64,000 nt of DNA from Paenibacillus tundrae (GCF_036884255.1 NZ_CP145605.1:4836001-4900000); one strand, 5' to 3'. Shown: positions 32,744 to 42,621, counted from the stretch's first letter. Notes: a model not told the origin generated them from the sequence alone. Translations and numbers: made by a program.

Positions 32744-33685
32744 CTACTTTGCAAAAAGAATTGAATCCGTCTCGCTACTCAAGGTCAAAGTAGCATACTC
32801 GTTAAGAACGGGTACAGCGCCATTGAACTCAATAGGCAACACGACATAACTAGATTGGAAATAATCCGCCCCATTCCAGCGATCCGAAAAATATAGATAC
32901 TCCTGCGCTGATCGCTTCAGTACAAAAGCCGGCTGTGTACGATACGTCGTCTCATCACCGAAGTCATAGAGCATGCTCCACGAACCTTCCATTGAATCGG
33001 CCATCGCATACTTCCCTTGGTTCGGTTCCCAACCTGTGCAAAAAGAGGTAAGCATATAATACTTCTCATGCCGCTTGAACACGGCTGGGGCTTCCCGATA
33101 TTCACCCTGCCACAGCTTCGAGACTAAACGTTCTACATTCAGGTAATCTTCCTGAAGACGATAGATATGCAGATCCGCATTGTCTCTGGCCGCCGAGATA
33201 AAATAAGCTGTTCCATCATCATCCTGAAAGAGTGTGCAATCTCTCGACATATACCCGTAAGGATTGAAGCTCCCGTGATAGACAAATTGACGATCCGGAT
33301 AATCGGAGGTGGCTACAGCACATGCAGCGTCATTGTAATTCTTTCCATTCTCATAGTGCACCCAGAGCACAAATTTCTTAGTCACGGGATTAAAAAGAAC
33401 TTTGGGGCGCTCAAGGTTTACCTTACCACCCTCATCATTCACTAACTCCAACTTCGTGCGGACTCGTATGGATGCCGTTGGAGTCGAAGTCGTCAGGATG
33501 TGATCCCGAAACTCCCACTGGAATAGATCCTTGGATCGGTAACAACTCACATAGATATCATCTCTTCGGTCTTCACCGTACCAATAATAGTAACCATCAT
33601 GATATAACATATGCCCACCGTGAGCATGAATGGGTTCACCGTTGATATCATTCCAGAGACTACCGTTGACTAATGTTGTCTTCAT
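32744..33685 (-). CDS. Cytosolic GH43-like glycoside hydrolase
   Basis: 313 aa five-bladed beta-propeller of the GH43 superfamily, no signal peptide. Visible landmarks: HAHGGHMLYHDGYYYWYGED at the first blade, ERPKVLFNPVTKKFVLWVHY, SRDCTLFQDDDGTAYFISA, and EYREAPAVFKRHEKYYML, which carries the conserved Glu of the catalytic acid. The ERPK motif and overall layout resemble the exo-beta-1,3-galactanase-like branch (GH43_24). ATG 33685 is chosen because GAGAGG lies 7 nt upstream. Last gene of the Lpl importer operon; its secreted paralogue is encoded just before it, so oligomers imported by LplABC may be finished here. Confidence 0.85.
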   Translation of the reverse strand: MKTTLVNGSLWNDINGEPIHAHGGHMLYHDGYYYWYGEDRRDDIYVSCYRSKDLFQWEFRDHILTTSTPTASIRVRTKLELVNDEGGKVNLERPKVLFNPVTKKFVLWVHYENGKNYNDAACAVATSDYPDRQFVYHGSFNPYGYMSRDCTLFQDDDGTAYFISAARDNADLHIYRLQEDYLNVERLVSKLWQGEYREAPAVFKRHEKYYMLTSFCTGWEPNQGKYAMADSMEGSWSMLYDFGDETTYRTQPAFVLKRSAQEYLYFSDRWNGADYFQSSYVVLPIEFNGAVPVLNEYATLTLSSETDSILFAK

Positions 33686-33769
33686 GACGTTACCTCTCTT
33701 CTGTCGACATTCACTCTCGGGAAACATCATTAATTAATACATCGTTCACTAGGACGCTGAGTCGCTAGG

Positions 33770-35482
33770 TTACTCGATGTCCTCTCCAAACACTTTGACT
33801 TCCCATAATCTTGGTGTGTACCAGTTGTTAGGATTGTTATGAAGCGTTGCACCTTGCATATTGATTCGCACATATCTGGCCGTACTTGATAAGGTATCCG
33901 AAGTAAATCCGTAGGATTTATTGTCCGTTCGATCCAATGCGACGGTCCAATTCACATTATCGTTGCTCGTCTCGATTTTATATTTATAGAATCCTTCGGA
34001 GCCTTTTTGCATCCACCATGAAATCTGTACATTGTTAATCTGCTGCACTGATCCAAGATCCACCTTCCACCAATGTGGCCATGCAACGCTGGTACCTACC
34101 CATTCGGTTTGATAGCTTCCATCATTAGCGTAACTCGCTGGTTTCGTTCCTGTTGCCGTTTGTGCAGTTGCCTCTTTCCCTTGTGACAGTAGTCTTCCGT
34201 CCTGTACAGGAACGACGACATCATTGACTGTATCGTATAACACCTGATCAAAATAATCATAGAATGCGTATCCGTTAGAGAACCAAACTGGTAACAATCG
34301 TTCCTCTGTGGTTCCATTTTGCGTGCCTGCCCATCCGAACATCCAGCGATATGCAACCATCACGACATTGTCGCCCGTATCTGGGGTGACCCGCATAACC
34401 GAGCCAGACTGTGCCGAGAAGGTCGAGGTATTACCAATTACGCGTAGTTCAGACCATTCTCCATCGAGGCTTGTGGCAGATGAGTACATCGGTATGCTTG
34501 GATACCAGCCCGCAGCTTGGGAGGAGAATAAATAATAGATGCCGTCTTTTTTGATTACCTTGGGCAGTTCCCGGTGCTGGTTCTGATAAATGGTAGACAC
34601 TTGGTGATCGACATCCAGCCAATCGGAAGTTAACTGATACAATATCGTATCCGAATTATTATTCGCCGTAGAGATCAAGTACGCTGTACCATCATCATCT
34701 TTGAAAATGGAGATATCTCTAGATTCATTTCCACCTGGTCGGAAGCTCTTATGAAATGTAAAATCTTCTCCAGGTGTGGCAGATGCCACTGATACTCTGG
34801 CAAGTGTATAGTCTGTGCTGTTCTCATAGTGAGCCCAAAATACAAACTTATTGGTAGAAGCATGGTAGAGAATATTAATTCCCTCAAATTTGCTATCCGC
34901 CAAGTCTGGATGATCGGTATAAGATAGCACCACTTTATCGTTGCCGTAGGTAATATCATCGGTTGACGTCTGTTGGATCATCTGACCGAATCCACCTGTT
35001 GGCTTTTGAACAAAGTTGAATCTGTAGTAGGTATCCCCGACTTTGAGTTCATTCGGCAGGTTCAGAGTTGACTTGCTTGTATTATCAAACGTAGTCAGGT
35101 TCTCTGGAAGCACATATGGCGTATATGCGGGTGAAACCGCGGAGGTTAGCACGGTGCTTCCCCCATACGCTTTCACTTGATAGGTATACGTGCTACCTAG
35201 TTGAAGATCATAATCATCTGTTGTTGTCCCAGTTAAGGTCTGTAATAACTCATAAGCCCCATTGTTCTCGGAGCGAAGCAATTCATACCCGGTCGCTCCG
35301 TCAACAGGTGCCCAGTGGATCTTGGCATTGTTCACCTCAGAATCGTTCTTTAGTACAAACAGCGTTGCAGCAATATTCGTCTCTTCACCCGCAGCTTGAG
35401 TGGTTGGTACAGCAGCAGAGAAATGGTATGCCAGCAATAGAAATGCAACAATGATTGCTATTCTTGATTTTTTTATCATCAC
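33770..35482 (-). CDS. Secreted GH43-like protein with Fn3-like and F5/8-type (CBM32-like) domains
   Basis: 570 aa. Signal peptide (SRIAIIVAFLLLAYHF, cleavage near TTQAAG). Residues about 36-125: fibronectin-like module (VNNAKIHWAPVDGATGYELL, TYTYQVKAYG). Residues about 140-420: GH43-like propeller paralogous to the neighbouring cytosolic enzyme (SRDISIFKDDDGTAYLIST; HRELPKVIKKDGIYYLFSS). Residues about 430-570: discoidin/F5-8 type C carbohydrate-binding fold (GSYQTEWVG, WWKVDLGSVQQINNVQISWW, ARYVRINMQ). The first-blade HGG motif of the paralogue is missing, so catalysis may differ. GTG 35482 has AAGGAG 10 nt upstream; ATG 35479 is next. Confidence 0.83.
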   Translation of the reverse strand: MMIKKSRIAIIVAFLLLAYHFSAAVPTTQAAGEETNIAATLFVLKNDSEVNNAKIHWAPVDGATGYELLRSENNGAYELLQTLTGTTTDDYDLQLGSTYTYQVKAYGGSTVLTSAVSPAYTPYVLPENLTTFDNTSKSTLNLPNELKVGDTYYRFNFVQKPTGGFGQMIQQTSTDDITYGNDKVVLSYTDHPDLADSKFEGINILYHASTNKFVFWAHYENSTDYTLARVSVASATPGEDFTFHKSFRPGGNESRDISIFKDDDGTAYLISTANNNSDTILYQLTSDWLDVDHQVSTIYQNQHRELPKVIKKDGIYYLFSSQAAGWYPSIPMYSSATSLDGEWSELRVIGNTSTFSAQSGSVMRVTPDTGDNVVMVAYRWMFGWAGTQNGTTEERLLPVWFSNGYAFYDYFDQVLYDTVNDVVVPVQDGRLLSQGKEATAQTATGTKPASYANDGSYQTEWVGTSVAWPHWWKVDLGSVQQINNVQISWWMQKGSEGFYKYKIETSNDNVNWTVALDRTDNKSYGFTSDTLSSTARYVRINMQGATLHNNPNNWYTPRLWEVKVFGEDIE

Positions 35483-35499
35483 GCTGAGTCATCTCCTTA

Positions 35500-37185
35500 T
35501 TATTTCAGATTCATCAATGCCATGACATCTGTCTTGCTCGCTTGATTGTACCAATCGTTGACTTCCTCAGTTACTTCATCGCCGCCCTTCTCGTGCCATT
35601 GCTTAACAAAGGTATCGAACGCTTCGAGCGGTTCATTGCCATAAATGATCTTGGTGAATATCTCTTGTTCCATGGTCGTCAACTGTTCCCATATGTTTTG
35701 CATCGTTGGTGTAGGTGGGCCGTTAAAATCATTGGGTACCAAGGAATCGCGGTTCTCATAAGAGATTCGATATCCGTCTTTGGTCGTTTGATCCCTTGAA
35801 TCACTCTGAAGGAGAACACCTGTATCCGGTTCTACCCCATTAGCCAGATCGTAGTAAGACTGACCAGGACCGTCGACGCTTGGTGTATTTTTCGTAAAGG
35901 CCATTTTCCCTACCCCTTGCACGGCTTCCAACGGTGTATTGAATTGCTGCGGGTCGAAGGTGACTTCTTCGTTGACGATATCGTAGTCATATCCCTGCGC
36001 ATAGCCGTATTTAAACTCTCCTGTGCCAAACGCAGCATCGTACATTTTATCGTAGTATAGGAAGAAGGCCTCCATGTTCTGAAAGTCCTTGTTAAACATA
36101 AATACGCCATCGTTCAATTGAGCAGTCTGATAGGTTCTATCTCCGTTCACACCTTGGATGGTCGGATAGGGAACAACTTTGGCACCCTCTATATTTTTCT
36201 CCACATCCTTCACACTGCCGTATAACCAAGGTCGACCGACGATAATGCCTGCCTTGCCTTCCGTAAAGTCTGACAAAGCGTCCCATGCTCCCTGCGTAGC
36301 CAGCTCTTTGTTCAAATATCCTTTCGCATACCAATCACGCAGCTTGCCAAGTGCCTCCTTGTTGCCTGGAGCGACCGATCCATAGGCCAGTTTGCCATTA
36401 TCGTTAACCCATTGTCTTGGAAGATGTTTACCTGTATATGCACTGAAAATCATGACTGGATCACTCACCCAGCCTGTGTTGTACGAATCCTTCCCCGAGA
36501 AAGTAAAGCCATATGTATCCTGCTTGCCATTACCATCCGGGTCATCATTCGTAAATGCCGCAATGACTTGCTCGAACTCTTCCAGTGTTGTTGGCGCTTT
36601 CAATTGTAGTTTGTCGAGCCAATCTTGGCGAATCAGCATGACTTCACCTTCTGTGAGATTTGGCGCAATGGCCATACCATACACTTTGCCGTCCCGAACA
36701 ACCGGATTGAAGGTCGATGGATATTGTTTGTAGATTTCCTTGATGCGGTCAGGCATGTATGTTGCGATATCTTCCGTAATTTCCTTCACCTGTCCAGATT
36801 CGATTAAGTCATTAATCAGCATCGTGTCATAGACCGGTAGAACGTCTGGCAGCTTCTCTGAACCCGTTAGTGCAAGCCGTAACTTGGTATTATATTGTGA
36901 AGCATCACCCCCAAGCAGCGTAGTTTCGATCTTAATGCCCAGTTTTTCCTCGCCCCAGCGAGTTAACACATTGTCATTCAAGCTTTCGCCGTTGATGTAT
37001 TTCCCTGAATTCTCATCCTGTTGTTTGGCAATCGTCATGGTCAACGGCGGATCATACTTTCCATCTTTCAGCACGGATTCTGGCGTCGCAACGGTATTGC
37101 TCTCGCCACTGCTACAACCGGCTACGACAAGTGCTGACAACATGATTGTACTTAACATTTTCCACACGTTACTTCTTTCTCTCAT
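35500..37185 (-). CDS. LplA-type oligosaccharide-binding lipoprotein
   Basis: 561 aa extracellular binding protein of an LplABC importer. Lipoprotein signal MLSTIMLSALVVAGC. Typical Lpl traits: long size, KLRLALTGSEKLPDVLPVYD, ADLIESGQVKEITEDIA-like hinge, WLDKLQLKAPTTLEEFEQVI, DPDGNGKQDTYGFTFS. ATG 37185 has GAGGGGG 9 nt before it; the 18 extra residues of the longer frame are rejected. Third gene after the two permeases; GH43 genes follow at 17 nt, so capture, uptake and breakdown are in one operon. Confidence 0.92.
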   Translation of the reverse strand: MRERSNVWKMLSTIMLSALVVAGCSSGESNTVATPESVLKDGKYDPPLTMTIAKQQDENSGKYINGESLNDNVLTRWGEEKLGIKIETTLLGGDASQYNTKLRLALTGSEKLPDVLPVYDTMLINDLIESGQVKEITEDIATYMPDRIKEIYKQYPSTFNPVVRDGKVYGMAIAPNLTEGEVMLIRQDWLDKLQLKAPTTLEEFEQVIAAFTNDDPDGNGKQDTYGFTFSGKDSYNTGWVSDPVMIFSAYTGKHLPRQWVNDNGKLAYGSVAPGNKEALGKLRDWYAKGYLNKELATQGAWDALSDFTEGKAGIIVGRPWLYGSVKDVEKNIEGAKVVPYPTIQGVNGDRTYQTAQLNDGVFMFNKDFQNMEAFFLYYDKMYDAAFGTGEFKYGYAQGYDYDIVNEEVTFDPQQFNTPLEAVQGVGKMAFTKNTPSVDGPGQSYYDLANGVEPDTGVLLQSDSRDQTTKDGYRISYENRDSLVPNDFNGPPTPTMQNIWEQLTTMEQEIFTKIIYGNEPLEAFDTFVKQWHEKGGDEVTEEVNDWYNQASKTDVMALMNLK

Positions 37186-37279
37186 AGAGATAATCCCCCT
37201 CTGCTCGACTGGTGTTGCTATGAATACTATGGAATCCAAACCATGTAAGCATGAATCCGAACATGTGACTTACCTCTTC

Positions 37280-38149
37280 TTACTCTTTGACAGCCCCCAG
37301 CACAATTCCCTTCACGAAATATCGTTGTAAAAAAGGATAAACCATAATAATTGGCAGTGTGCTCACGAATATTTGGGCTGCCTTGATGCTCTGTTCCGAC
37401 ATCGCTTCCACTTCCGACTGACTCATCGCCATGTTCTGCATGTTGCTCTGCACCACTACGGTCTGTAGGAAAGAAGCCAGCGGATACTTACTCGCATCCG
37501 ACATGTACAATATACCGTCAAACCAGGAATTCCAGTGCCCTACCATAATAAACAAGGATACCGTAGCTATGCCTGGTAGAGACAACGGTAAATAAATTTT
37601 GCTAAGGATTGCAAAAAAGGAAGCTCCATCGATAAATGCTGCTTCTTCCAGCGCTTTCGGGATCGTTTTGAAGAAATTGACAAGAAGAATCAGGTTATAC
37701 GCTCCGAATGCTCCCGGCAAGACCAACGCCCAGATGGTATCCTTCAAACCAAGACCTGTAACCAAAATATAAGAAGGAATTAATCCACCAGAGAAGAGCA
37801 TGGTGAAGATAAAAAACCACATCAGCACGTTGCGTCCCCGGAATTCCTTGGACAGCGCATATCCTGCGCAAGTAAGAATAAACATGCTGATGGATGTTCC
37901 GAGAACCGTTCGAAGAATCGAAGTCCACATGGAACTGATAAAGTTAGAATTGCTAAACGTTTTGACATAGGCGTCCATATTGAAGCCGACCGGCCAAAAG
38001 GATACCAAATTACCGCTTATTGCCGCCTTACTACTGAGGGATTGCGCGAGCAAATGAAGCAGTGGAAGAAAACACACCAGTCCTGCCAAGATCATAAACG
38101 CATAATTGAATACGGAGAAAACTCTATACCCTGTCGTCTTATGGTACAT
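37280..38149 (-). CDS. LplC/YtcP-type carbohydrate ABC permease
   Basis: 289 aa, six membrane segments. EAA-loop EEAAFIDGASFFAILSKIYL followed by PLSLPGIATVSLFI is diagnostic for MalG-type permeases; C-terminus VYPFLQRYFVKGIVLGAVKE is the standard family ending. Encoded 18 nt after the partner permease. No own ATPase; MsmX-type ATPase expected elsewhere. Confidence 0.93.
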   Translation of the reverse strand: MYHKTTGYRVFSVFNYAFMILAGLVCFLPLLHLLAQSLSSKAAISGNLVSFWPVGFNMDAYVKTFSNSNFISSMWTSILRTVLGTSISMFILTCAGYALSKEFRGRNVLMWFFIFTMLFSGGLIPSYILVTGLGLKDTIWALVLPGAFGAYNLILLVNFFKTIPKALEEAAFIDGASFFAILSKIYLPLSLPGIATVSLFIMVGHWNSWFDGILYMSDASKYPLASFLQTVVVQSNMQNMAMSQSEVEAMSEQSIKAAQIFVSTLPIIMVYPFLQRYFVKGIVLGAVKE

Positions 38150-38167
38150 ACTGCCTCTCCCTCCCTG

Positions 38168-39082
38168 TTAGAATATTTTGTAGTTGGCATACTTATAGGC
38201 CAGCCTATAGGATACGACGATCAAGATTAGACTGATCCCCGATTTGAACAACCCTACCGCTGTACCGAATCCGTATTGCCCATTCAACAAGGAAGAACGA
38301 TAAACATAGGTGTCAATAATATCTCCCGTACTGTAGACAAGAGGGTTGTAGAGGTTGAACACCTGATCAAATCCAGCGTCCAGAATATTTCCCAGACTGA
38401 GCGTAGAAATAACAATAATCATCGGCAACATACTTGGCAGGGTAACGTACATAATTTGCTGGCGACGTGTCGCACCATCAATTTCGGCTGCCTCATAATA
38501 CGAAGGGTTGATCCCCGCAATGGTCGCCAGATAGACGATCATGCCAAACCCGAAGCTTTTCCATACATCGCTGACTACGACCGTAAATCTAAACAGATCC
38601 GGGTCACCCAAAAAGTAAATAGGAGCGATGTCGAACATGCGGGTCAGCATCTGGTTGATGCCTCCATCCAATCCAAGGATGTTAATCATCAGCCCTGCAA
38701 CCGTAACCCATGACAAGAAATGAGGCAGATAAACGAGTGTCTGCACACTTTTCTTAATGCCAACATTCCGCAGCTCGCTCAGCAAAATAGCCATAATAAT
38801 CGGAACGATAATACCAACGATAATTTTGGAAACGGCGATAATCAACGTATTGATAATGGCTTGCGTTGCTTCGTCATACCGGAAGATTCTTTCGAAATTG
38901 TCCAGCCCGATCCAGCGGGAACCTGAGATCCCAAGCCATGGTTTATAATCCTGAAAAGCCATGAGCAGACCGACCATCGGACCATATGAAAAGATACAGA
39001 CAAATACGAAAGCGGGAATACACAATACATACAGTGGCCAGCTCTTCTTCAATTCCTTTTTCCAAGGCGTTCGCCGGGACAC
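38168..39082 (-). CDS. LplB/YteP-type carbohydrate ABC permease
   Basis: 304 aa, six membrane segments; EAA-loop YEAAEIDGATRRQQIMYVTL, N-terminal WPLYVLCIPAFVFVCIFSYG and the NYKIF ending fit LplB. First gene of the operon. The start is odd: GTG 39082 has no ribosome site, whereas a strong AGGAGG lies at 39139-39144 with an in-frame ATT at 39130, exactly 8 nt away, adding 16 residues (MNEIGSVKTGSNITPR). A short out-of-frame ATG at 39126 gives a 5-codon peptide. I keep 39082 as the conventional start. Two cre-like boxes lie upstream. Confidence 0.92.
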   Translation of the reverse strand: MSRRTPWKKELKKSWPLYVLCIPAFVFVCIFSYGPMVGLLMAFQDYKPWLGISGSRWIGLDNFERIFRYDEATQAIINTLIIAVSKIIVGIIVPIIMAILLSELRNVGIKKSVQTLVYLPHFLSWVTVAGLMINILGLDGGINQMLTRMFDIAPIYFLGDPDLFRFTVVVSDVWKSFGFGMIVYLATIAGINPSYYEAAEIDGATRRQQIMYVTLPSMLPMIIVISTLSLGNILDAGFDQVFNLYNPLVYSTGDIIDTYVYRSSLLNGQYGFGTAVGLFKSGISLILIVVSYRLAYKYANYKIF

Positions 39083-39186
39083 CCTTGGCGTTATATTCGA
39101 GCCTGTTTTTACGGAACCAATCTCATTAATGGTGCATACCTCCTCTGTGATGGCTCTGGGGACGCGTCCTCGTAATGTAAGCTTAA

Positions 39187-39262
39187 CAAAAGCGCTTTCA
39201 TGTCAAAATGCCAAAATGTGAAGATCATAACCTCAATCTGAATCATTTTTAAACCGCTTTCA
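39187..39262. promoter_or_regulatory. Two cre-like (CcpA) sites between lplB and the kinase gene
   Basis: Minus strand TGAAAGCGCTTTTG (39187-39200), directly next to a TTGACA -35, and TGAAAGCGGTTTAA (39249-39262); each matches most of the cre consensus. They sit in the divergent control region, so carbon catabolite repression of the importer and perhaps of the kinase/regulator pair is likely. Confidence 0.65.
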
Positions 39263-39367
39263 TTTTAAGGCACGGTTACTCTTCCGCTTTTATTTAGTTT
39301 GGCTTATGATGAAAATGGAATTGCAATCGGTCGTACTTCAAGTTCTGCGTATAGGAAAGGAACACAC

Positions 39368-41080
39368 ATGATTAGAAAAATGTACATGAAACGTTTTATC
39401 TATTTCTTTGTTTTTTTTCTGTTATTAACACTGAGTTTATTCTTCGTGATGAATCGATTGAGCTCGAAGACATTGGAAGAAAATATGATTGGAGCCTCCA
39501 AGAACCAACTTGACTACGTAAAGGGCATTCTTGACGGTATCATGTATGAGGCTAATATGTACGGAGTTCAGTTTGCGGCTGATAGTGATGTCAGGTTTTA
39601 TCAAAGGCAAGTGCTGGAGCTAAGTAACTACGACTCTCAAATGAAGAAAAATGATATTGTTGATCGCTTACGCCAGACCCTTCTGTCTAGCCGCTCGATT
39701 GAATCCATTGGCATCTATTGGAAAAACGAAGGAACATTCCTGTCTACCAGCAATTCGCTGGAGGCGCGACTTCCATTTAACGAGATTCAGCGACCTGGGT
39801 GGCGTATTATCGATGATAGCTTGTATTATTTTGCAGCCTACCCGTATATCCAAAAATCCGAGCAATTAAAACCGGTTCAATATGTCGTTGGTGTTAAGCT
39901 GAACAATGACTACCTGAAGAGCCTACTTCAGAAGGCTGTTAACAATGATAGCTCGAGGGCTTTTCTATGGTTTGACGACCACCGATTATGGGACGAGAAT
40001 GAAGTAGACAACGATCTATTGAAAGCGATTTCAGAACTTCTGTTACCGCAAGAAGGAGCCACACTTAAATATGATTACCATACGAAATCCGAAAACTACT
40101 ATGTTCTCTCCCGTTATATTGAAGCACTCGACACCTATCTGATCACCTATACACGTACAAATGATTTTCTTAAACCGCTCGATCATAACCGAAAGGTATT
40201 CCTTATCAGTATTATAGCCGTTCTGACACTAGGCCTGATTGTCATCTTTACGTTCTACCGGAATTACGATCGTAACATTCGCTTAATGGAGAGAAAGTTC
40301 TTACAGGTTGAGCAGGGCAATCATAGTACACGAATTACGGAAAATACGGATAACGAATTTTACGTCCTCTTTCGCAGCTTTAATCACATGGTAGCCGAGA
40401 TTCAGGATCTGTTTGTATCCTTGAAGACCGAGACGGATTTGAGAAGGAGTGCAGAGCTGAAGCAACTGCAAGCGCAGATTAATCCTCATTTTCTGTACAA
40501 CAGTTTATTCTTCATTATGTCCGTAGCCAAATTCTCTCCTGATGCTGTCATGCGAATGAGTAAACATCTGGCTGAATATTATCGTTACTTGACCAGACTG
40601 GATAAACATGAAGTCACATTACAAGAGGAATTGCAGTTTGCGGAACACTTCTTAATCATCATGACCCTGAGTAAAAAAATAGAGTATGCCATCGATCTTC
40701 CGTCAGAACTCACCTCTCTTCCACTCATGCCACTGATCATCCAGCCTGTCGTGGAGAACGCGATTCAGCATGGTATTGAAGGGCAACAGGGAGCCAACCG
40801 GGTGAACATCGATGTTAAGCAAGCAGAGGAAGTCATTCTCATTCGGGTATCCGATGATGGAAAGGGTCTTACACCGGATGAAATCCAAAAGCTGGAGACT
40901 CAGCTTGATAGCGACACCCCGCCTGAGGGAACCCGAGGTGTCGGTCTCTGGAATGTTAATCGGCGTCTAAAAAATACGTATGGCGATCGTAGCGGGTTAG
41001 CATTTTCAACCAATGACTGGGGCGGGCTGTCTGTCCTGCTGATGATTCATGTTCCGACTGAGAAAGGAGAGAGCATATGA
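39368..41080 (+). CDS. YesM-type sensor histidine kinase
   Basis: 570 aa. Two membrane segments (FIYFFVFFLLLTLSLFFVMN and VFLISIIAVLTLGLIVIFTF) bracket an extracellular sensor of about 240 residues; HAMP follows, then the His_kinase block ELKQLQAQINPHFLYNSLFF (phospho-His in NPHF) and an HATPase with VENAIQHGIEG and SDDGKG. ATG 39368 is chosen with AAAGGA 6 nt upstream. Its stop overlaps the response regulator start in ATGA. Divergent from the Lpl importer, which it likely controls in response to extracellular oligosaccharide. Confidence 0.92.
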   Translation: MIRKMYMKRFIYFFVFFLLLTLSLFFVMNRLSSKTLEENMIGASKNQLDYVKGILDGIMYEANMYGVQFAADSDVRFYQRQVLELSNYDSQMKKNDIVDRLRQTLLSSRSIESIGIYWKNEGTFLSTSNSLEARLPFNEIQRPGWRIIDDSLYYFAAYPYIQKSEQLKPVQYVVGVKLNNDYLKSLLQKAVNNDSSRAFLWFDDHRLWDENEVDNDLLKAISELLLPQEGATLKYDYHTKSENYYVLSRYIEALDTYLITYTRTNDFLKPLDHNRKVFLISIIAVLTLGLIVIFTFYRNYDRNIRLMERKFLQVEQGNHSTRITENTDNEFYVLFRSFNHMVAEIQDLFVSLKTETDLRRSAELKQLQAQINPHFLYNSLFFIMSVAKFSPDAVMRMSKHLAEYYRYLTRLDKHEVTLQEELQFAEHFLIIMTLSKKIEYAIDLPSELTSLPLMPLIIQPVVENAIQHGIEGQQGANRVNIDVKQAEEVILIRVSDDGKGLTPDEIQKLETQLDSDTPPEGTRGVGLWNVNRRLKNTYGDRSGLAFSTNDWGGLSVLLMIHVPTEKGESI

Positions 41081-42426
41081 AGCTGTTAATTGTTGATGAT
41101 GGACATTATGTCGTGGAGTATATGAAGCATTTGGTGGATTGGCGTTCCTTCGGTATTCATCAGATTGAGACAACGACCAATTCCATTGAAGCGAGAGAAA
41201 TGTTGAACGGAAGCCTGATCGACATCTTGATTACGGACATTCGCATGCCTGAGGTTTCGGGAATCGATCTGCTGCACCACATTCATCAAAACAACTTACC
41301 AACCAAAGTCATCATCCTCTCCGGATATTCCGAGTTCGATTATGCACAGCAAGGAATCCGTCTCGGGGCTCTGGACTATTTACTTAAACCTGTTGATAAA
41401 GATGACGTAGAGCATGCGATGTCCAAAGCCATTCAAAAGATCCAGAAATCACGGCCTGTTCACGCCGTTAATTGGGAGCATTTTAATGGTATGGGCTATC
41501 TACTCTCGCTACTTGCTCAGAACGAAACTTTAAAGGAAGAGTATGATGTATACGCAGCATGTTTAGGAGATCATCGTTATTGCTTCTTCAAGCTTGAGCA
41601 TTACACAGAAGCAGATGTAGAACGTGTACAACATGCTGTTGCTGAGCCATCCACTTCATTCGTTTGGCCTTCAGGATCACATCTGGTCGCCTGTATACCT
41701 GAAGAAACAGCACGGAGATTCGCTGCCGAGTGGAATCAAGCGGCCTTGTCCTCACCGTTCGCATTGACCAACCGGAATGAAACACGGGATCATTTCTATC
41801 GTTTCTTCCTGAATGAAGACGTAAGCTCTAGCGATTTTGTTGGGCCAACTGCCCTTTCTTCAGTGGAAAGTGATTCGGAAACGATAGGCAATATCATACA
41901 TACGTATGAGCGAATCACTAATAGAAAACATAAACAAATTTATCTTATGGAGATCATCACGTATATCTATCTCAAGGACAAAAATCAGGATGCAACGAAA
42001 ATAGCCGATTGGATGTTCAATCGGCTTCAAGACCCCGACAAGTTCGGATCCGTTCTCATCGACATGTTCAGCAGAATCCGTATCAACAAACAAATGTCCA
42101 TTCAATCCATCGTTGATAAAGTACGAAAATACATTGAAGACCATCTTTCCCACGGTCTTAGTCTGGATGAACTAGGAAAAGTCGCGCATCTTCATCCAGT
42201 CTACTTTTCCAAGCTGTTCAAACAAGAGACCGGAGAGAACGTGTCCAACTACATTTCGAGGAAACGGTTGGAGAAAGCTTCCCAGTTGCTCCAGGATTCC
42301 GAACTCCGTATAGCCGATATCGCGCAAATGATCGGTTACCGTAAAATTCAATATTTCATTCAATTGTTCAAACAGGAGTACGGCGTCACGCCATACCAGT
42401 ATCGGAGAAACATGACCCATCAATAA
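41077..42426 (+). CDS. YesN-type response regulator with AraC HTH
   Basis: 449 aa. Receiver domain residues 1-120 with phospho-acceptor D54 in LITDIRMPEVSG and the K of LLKPVDKDD; the acidic pair is DD at 7-8. The middle part (130-330) is a linker of unknown structure; residues 345-445 are an AraC-type double HTH (LSLDELGKVAHLHPVYFSKL; ELRIADIAQMIGYRKIQYFI). Co-translated with the kinase by ATGA overlap. Probable activator of the lpl-GH43 operon. Confidence 0.93.
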   Translation: MKLLIVDDGHYVVEYMKHLVDWRSFGIHQIETTTNSIEAREMLNGSLIDILITDIRMPEVSGIDLLHHIHQNNLPTKVIILSGYSEFDYAQQGIRLGALDYLLKPVDKDDVEHAMSKAIQKIQKSRPVHAVNWEHFNGMGYLLSLLAQNETLKEEYDVYAACLGDHRYCFFKLEHYTEADVERVQHAVAEPSTSFVWPSGSHLVACIPEETARRFAAEWNQAALSSPFALTNRNETRDHFYRFFLNEDVSSSDFVGPTALSSVESDSETIGNIIHTYERITNRKHKQIYLMEIITYIYLKDKNQDATKIADWMFNRLQDPDKFGSVLIDMFSRIRINKQMSIQSIVDKVRKYIEDHLSHGLSLDELGKVAHLHPVYFSKLFKQETGENVSNYISRKRLEKASQLLQDSELRIADIAQMIGYRKIQYFIQLFKQEYGVTPYQYRRNMTHQ

Positions 42427-42506
42427 GGACACATTTCACAGACAATATGATCCATTTCAAGCTTTTAACATTCAGCATTAAACATCGTGCTTTCGTTCAT
42501 CATCTC

Positions 42507-42540
42507 ACCGTTCCCAGCCTTGGAGCGGTTTTTCTTTGTT
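42507..42540 (+). terminator. Terminator of the kinase-regulator operon
   Basis: Stem CCGTTCC / GGAGCGG with loop CAGCCTT-like, followed by TTTTTC. Lies 80 nt past the regulator stop. Confidence 0.75.
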
Positions 42541-42621
42541 TAAGATTTTTGTTTCATCTAGCTAGCTTAAAGGAACAAGCCCATCGACTGTTTTCACATG
42601 CCTTTTAACAGAAGCTCGAAC

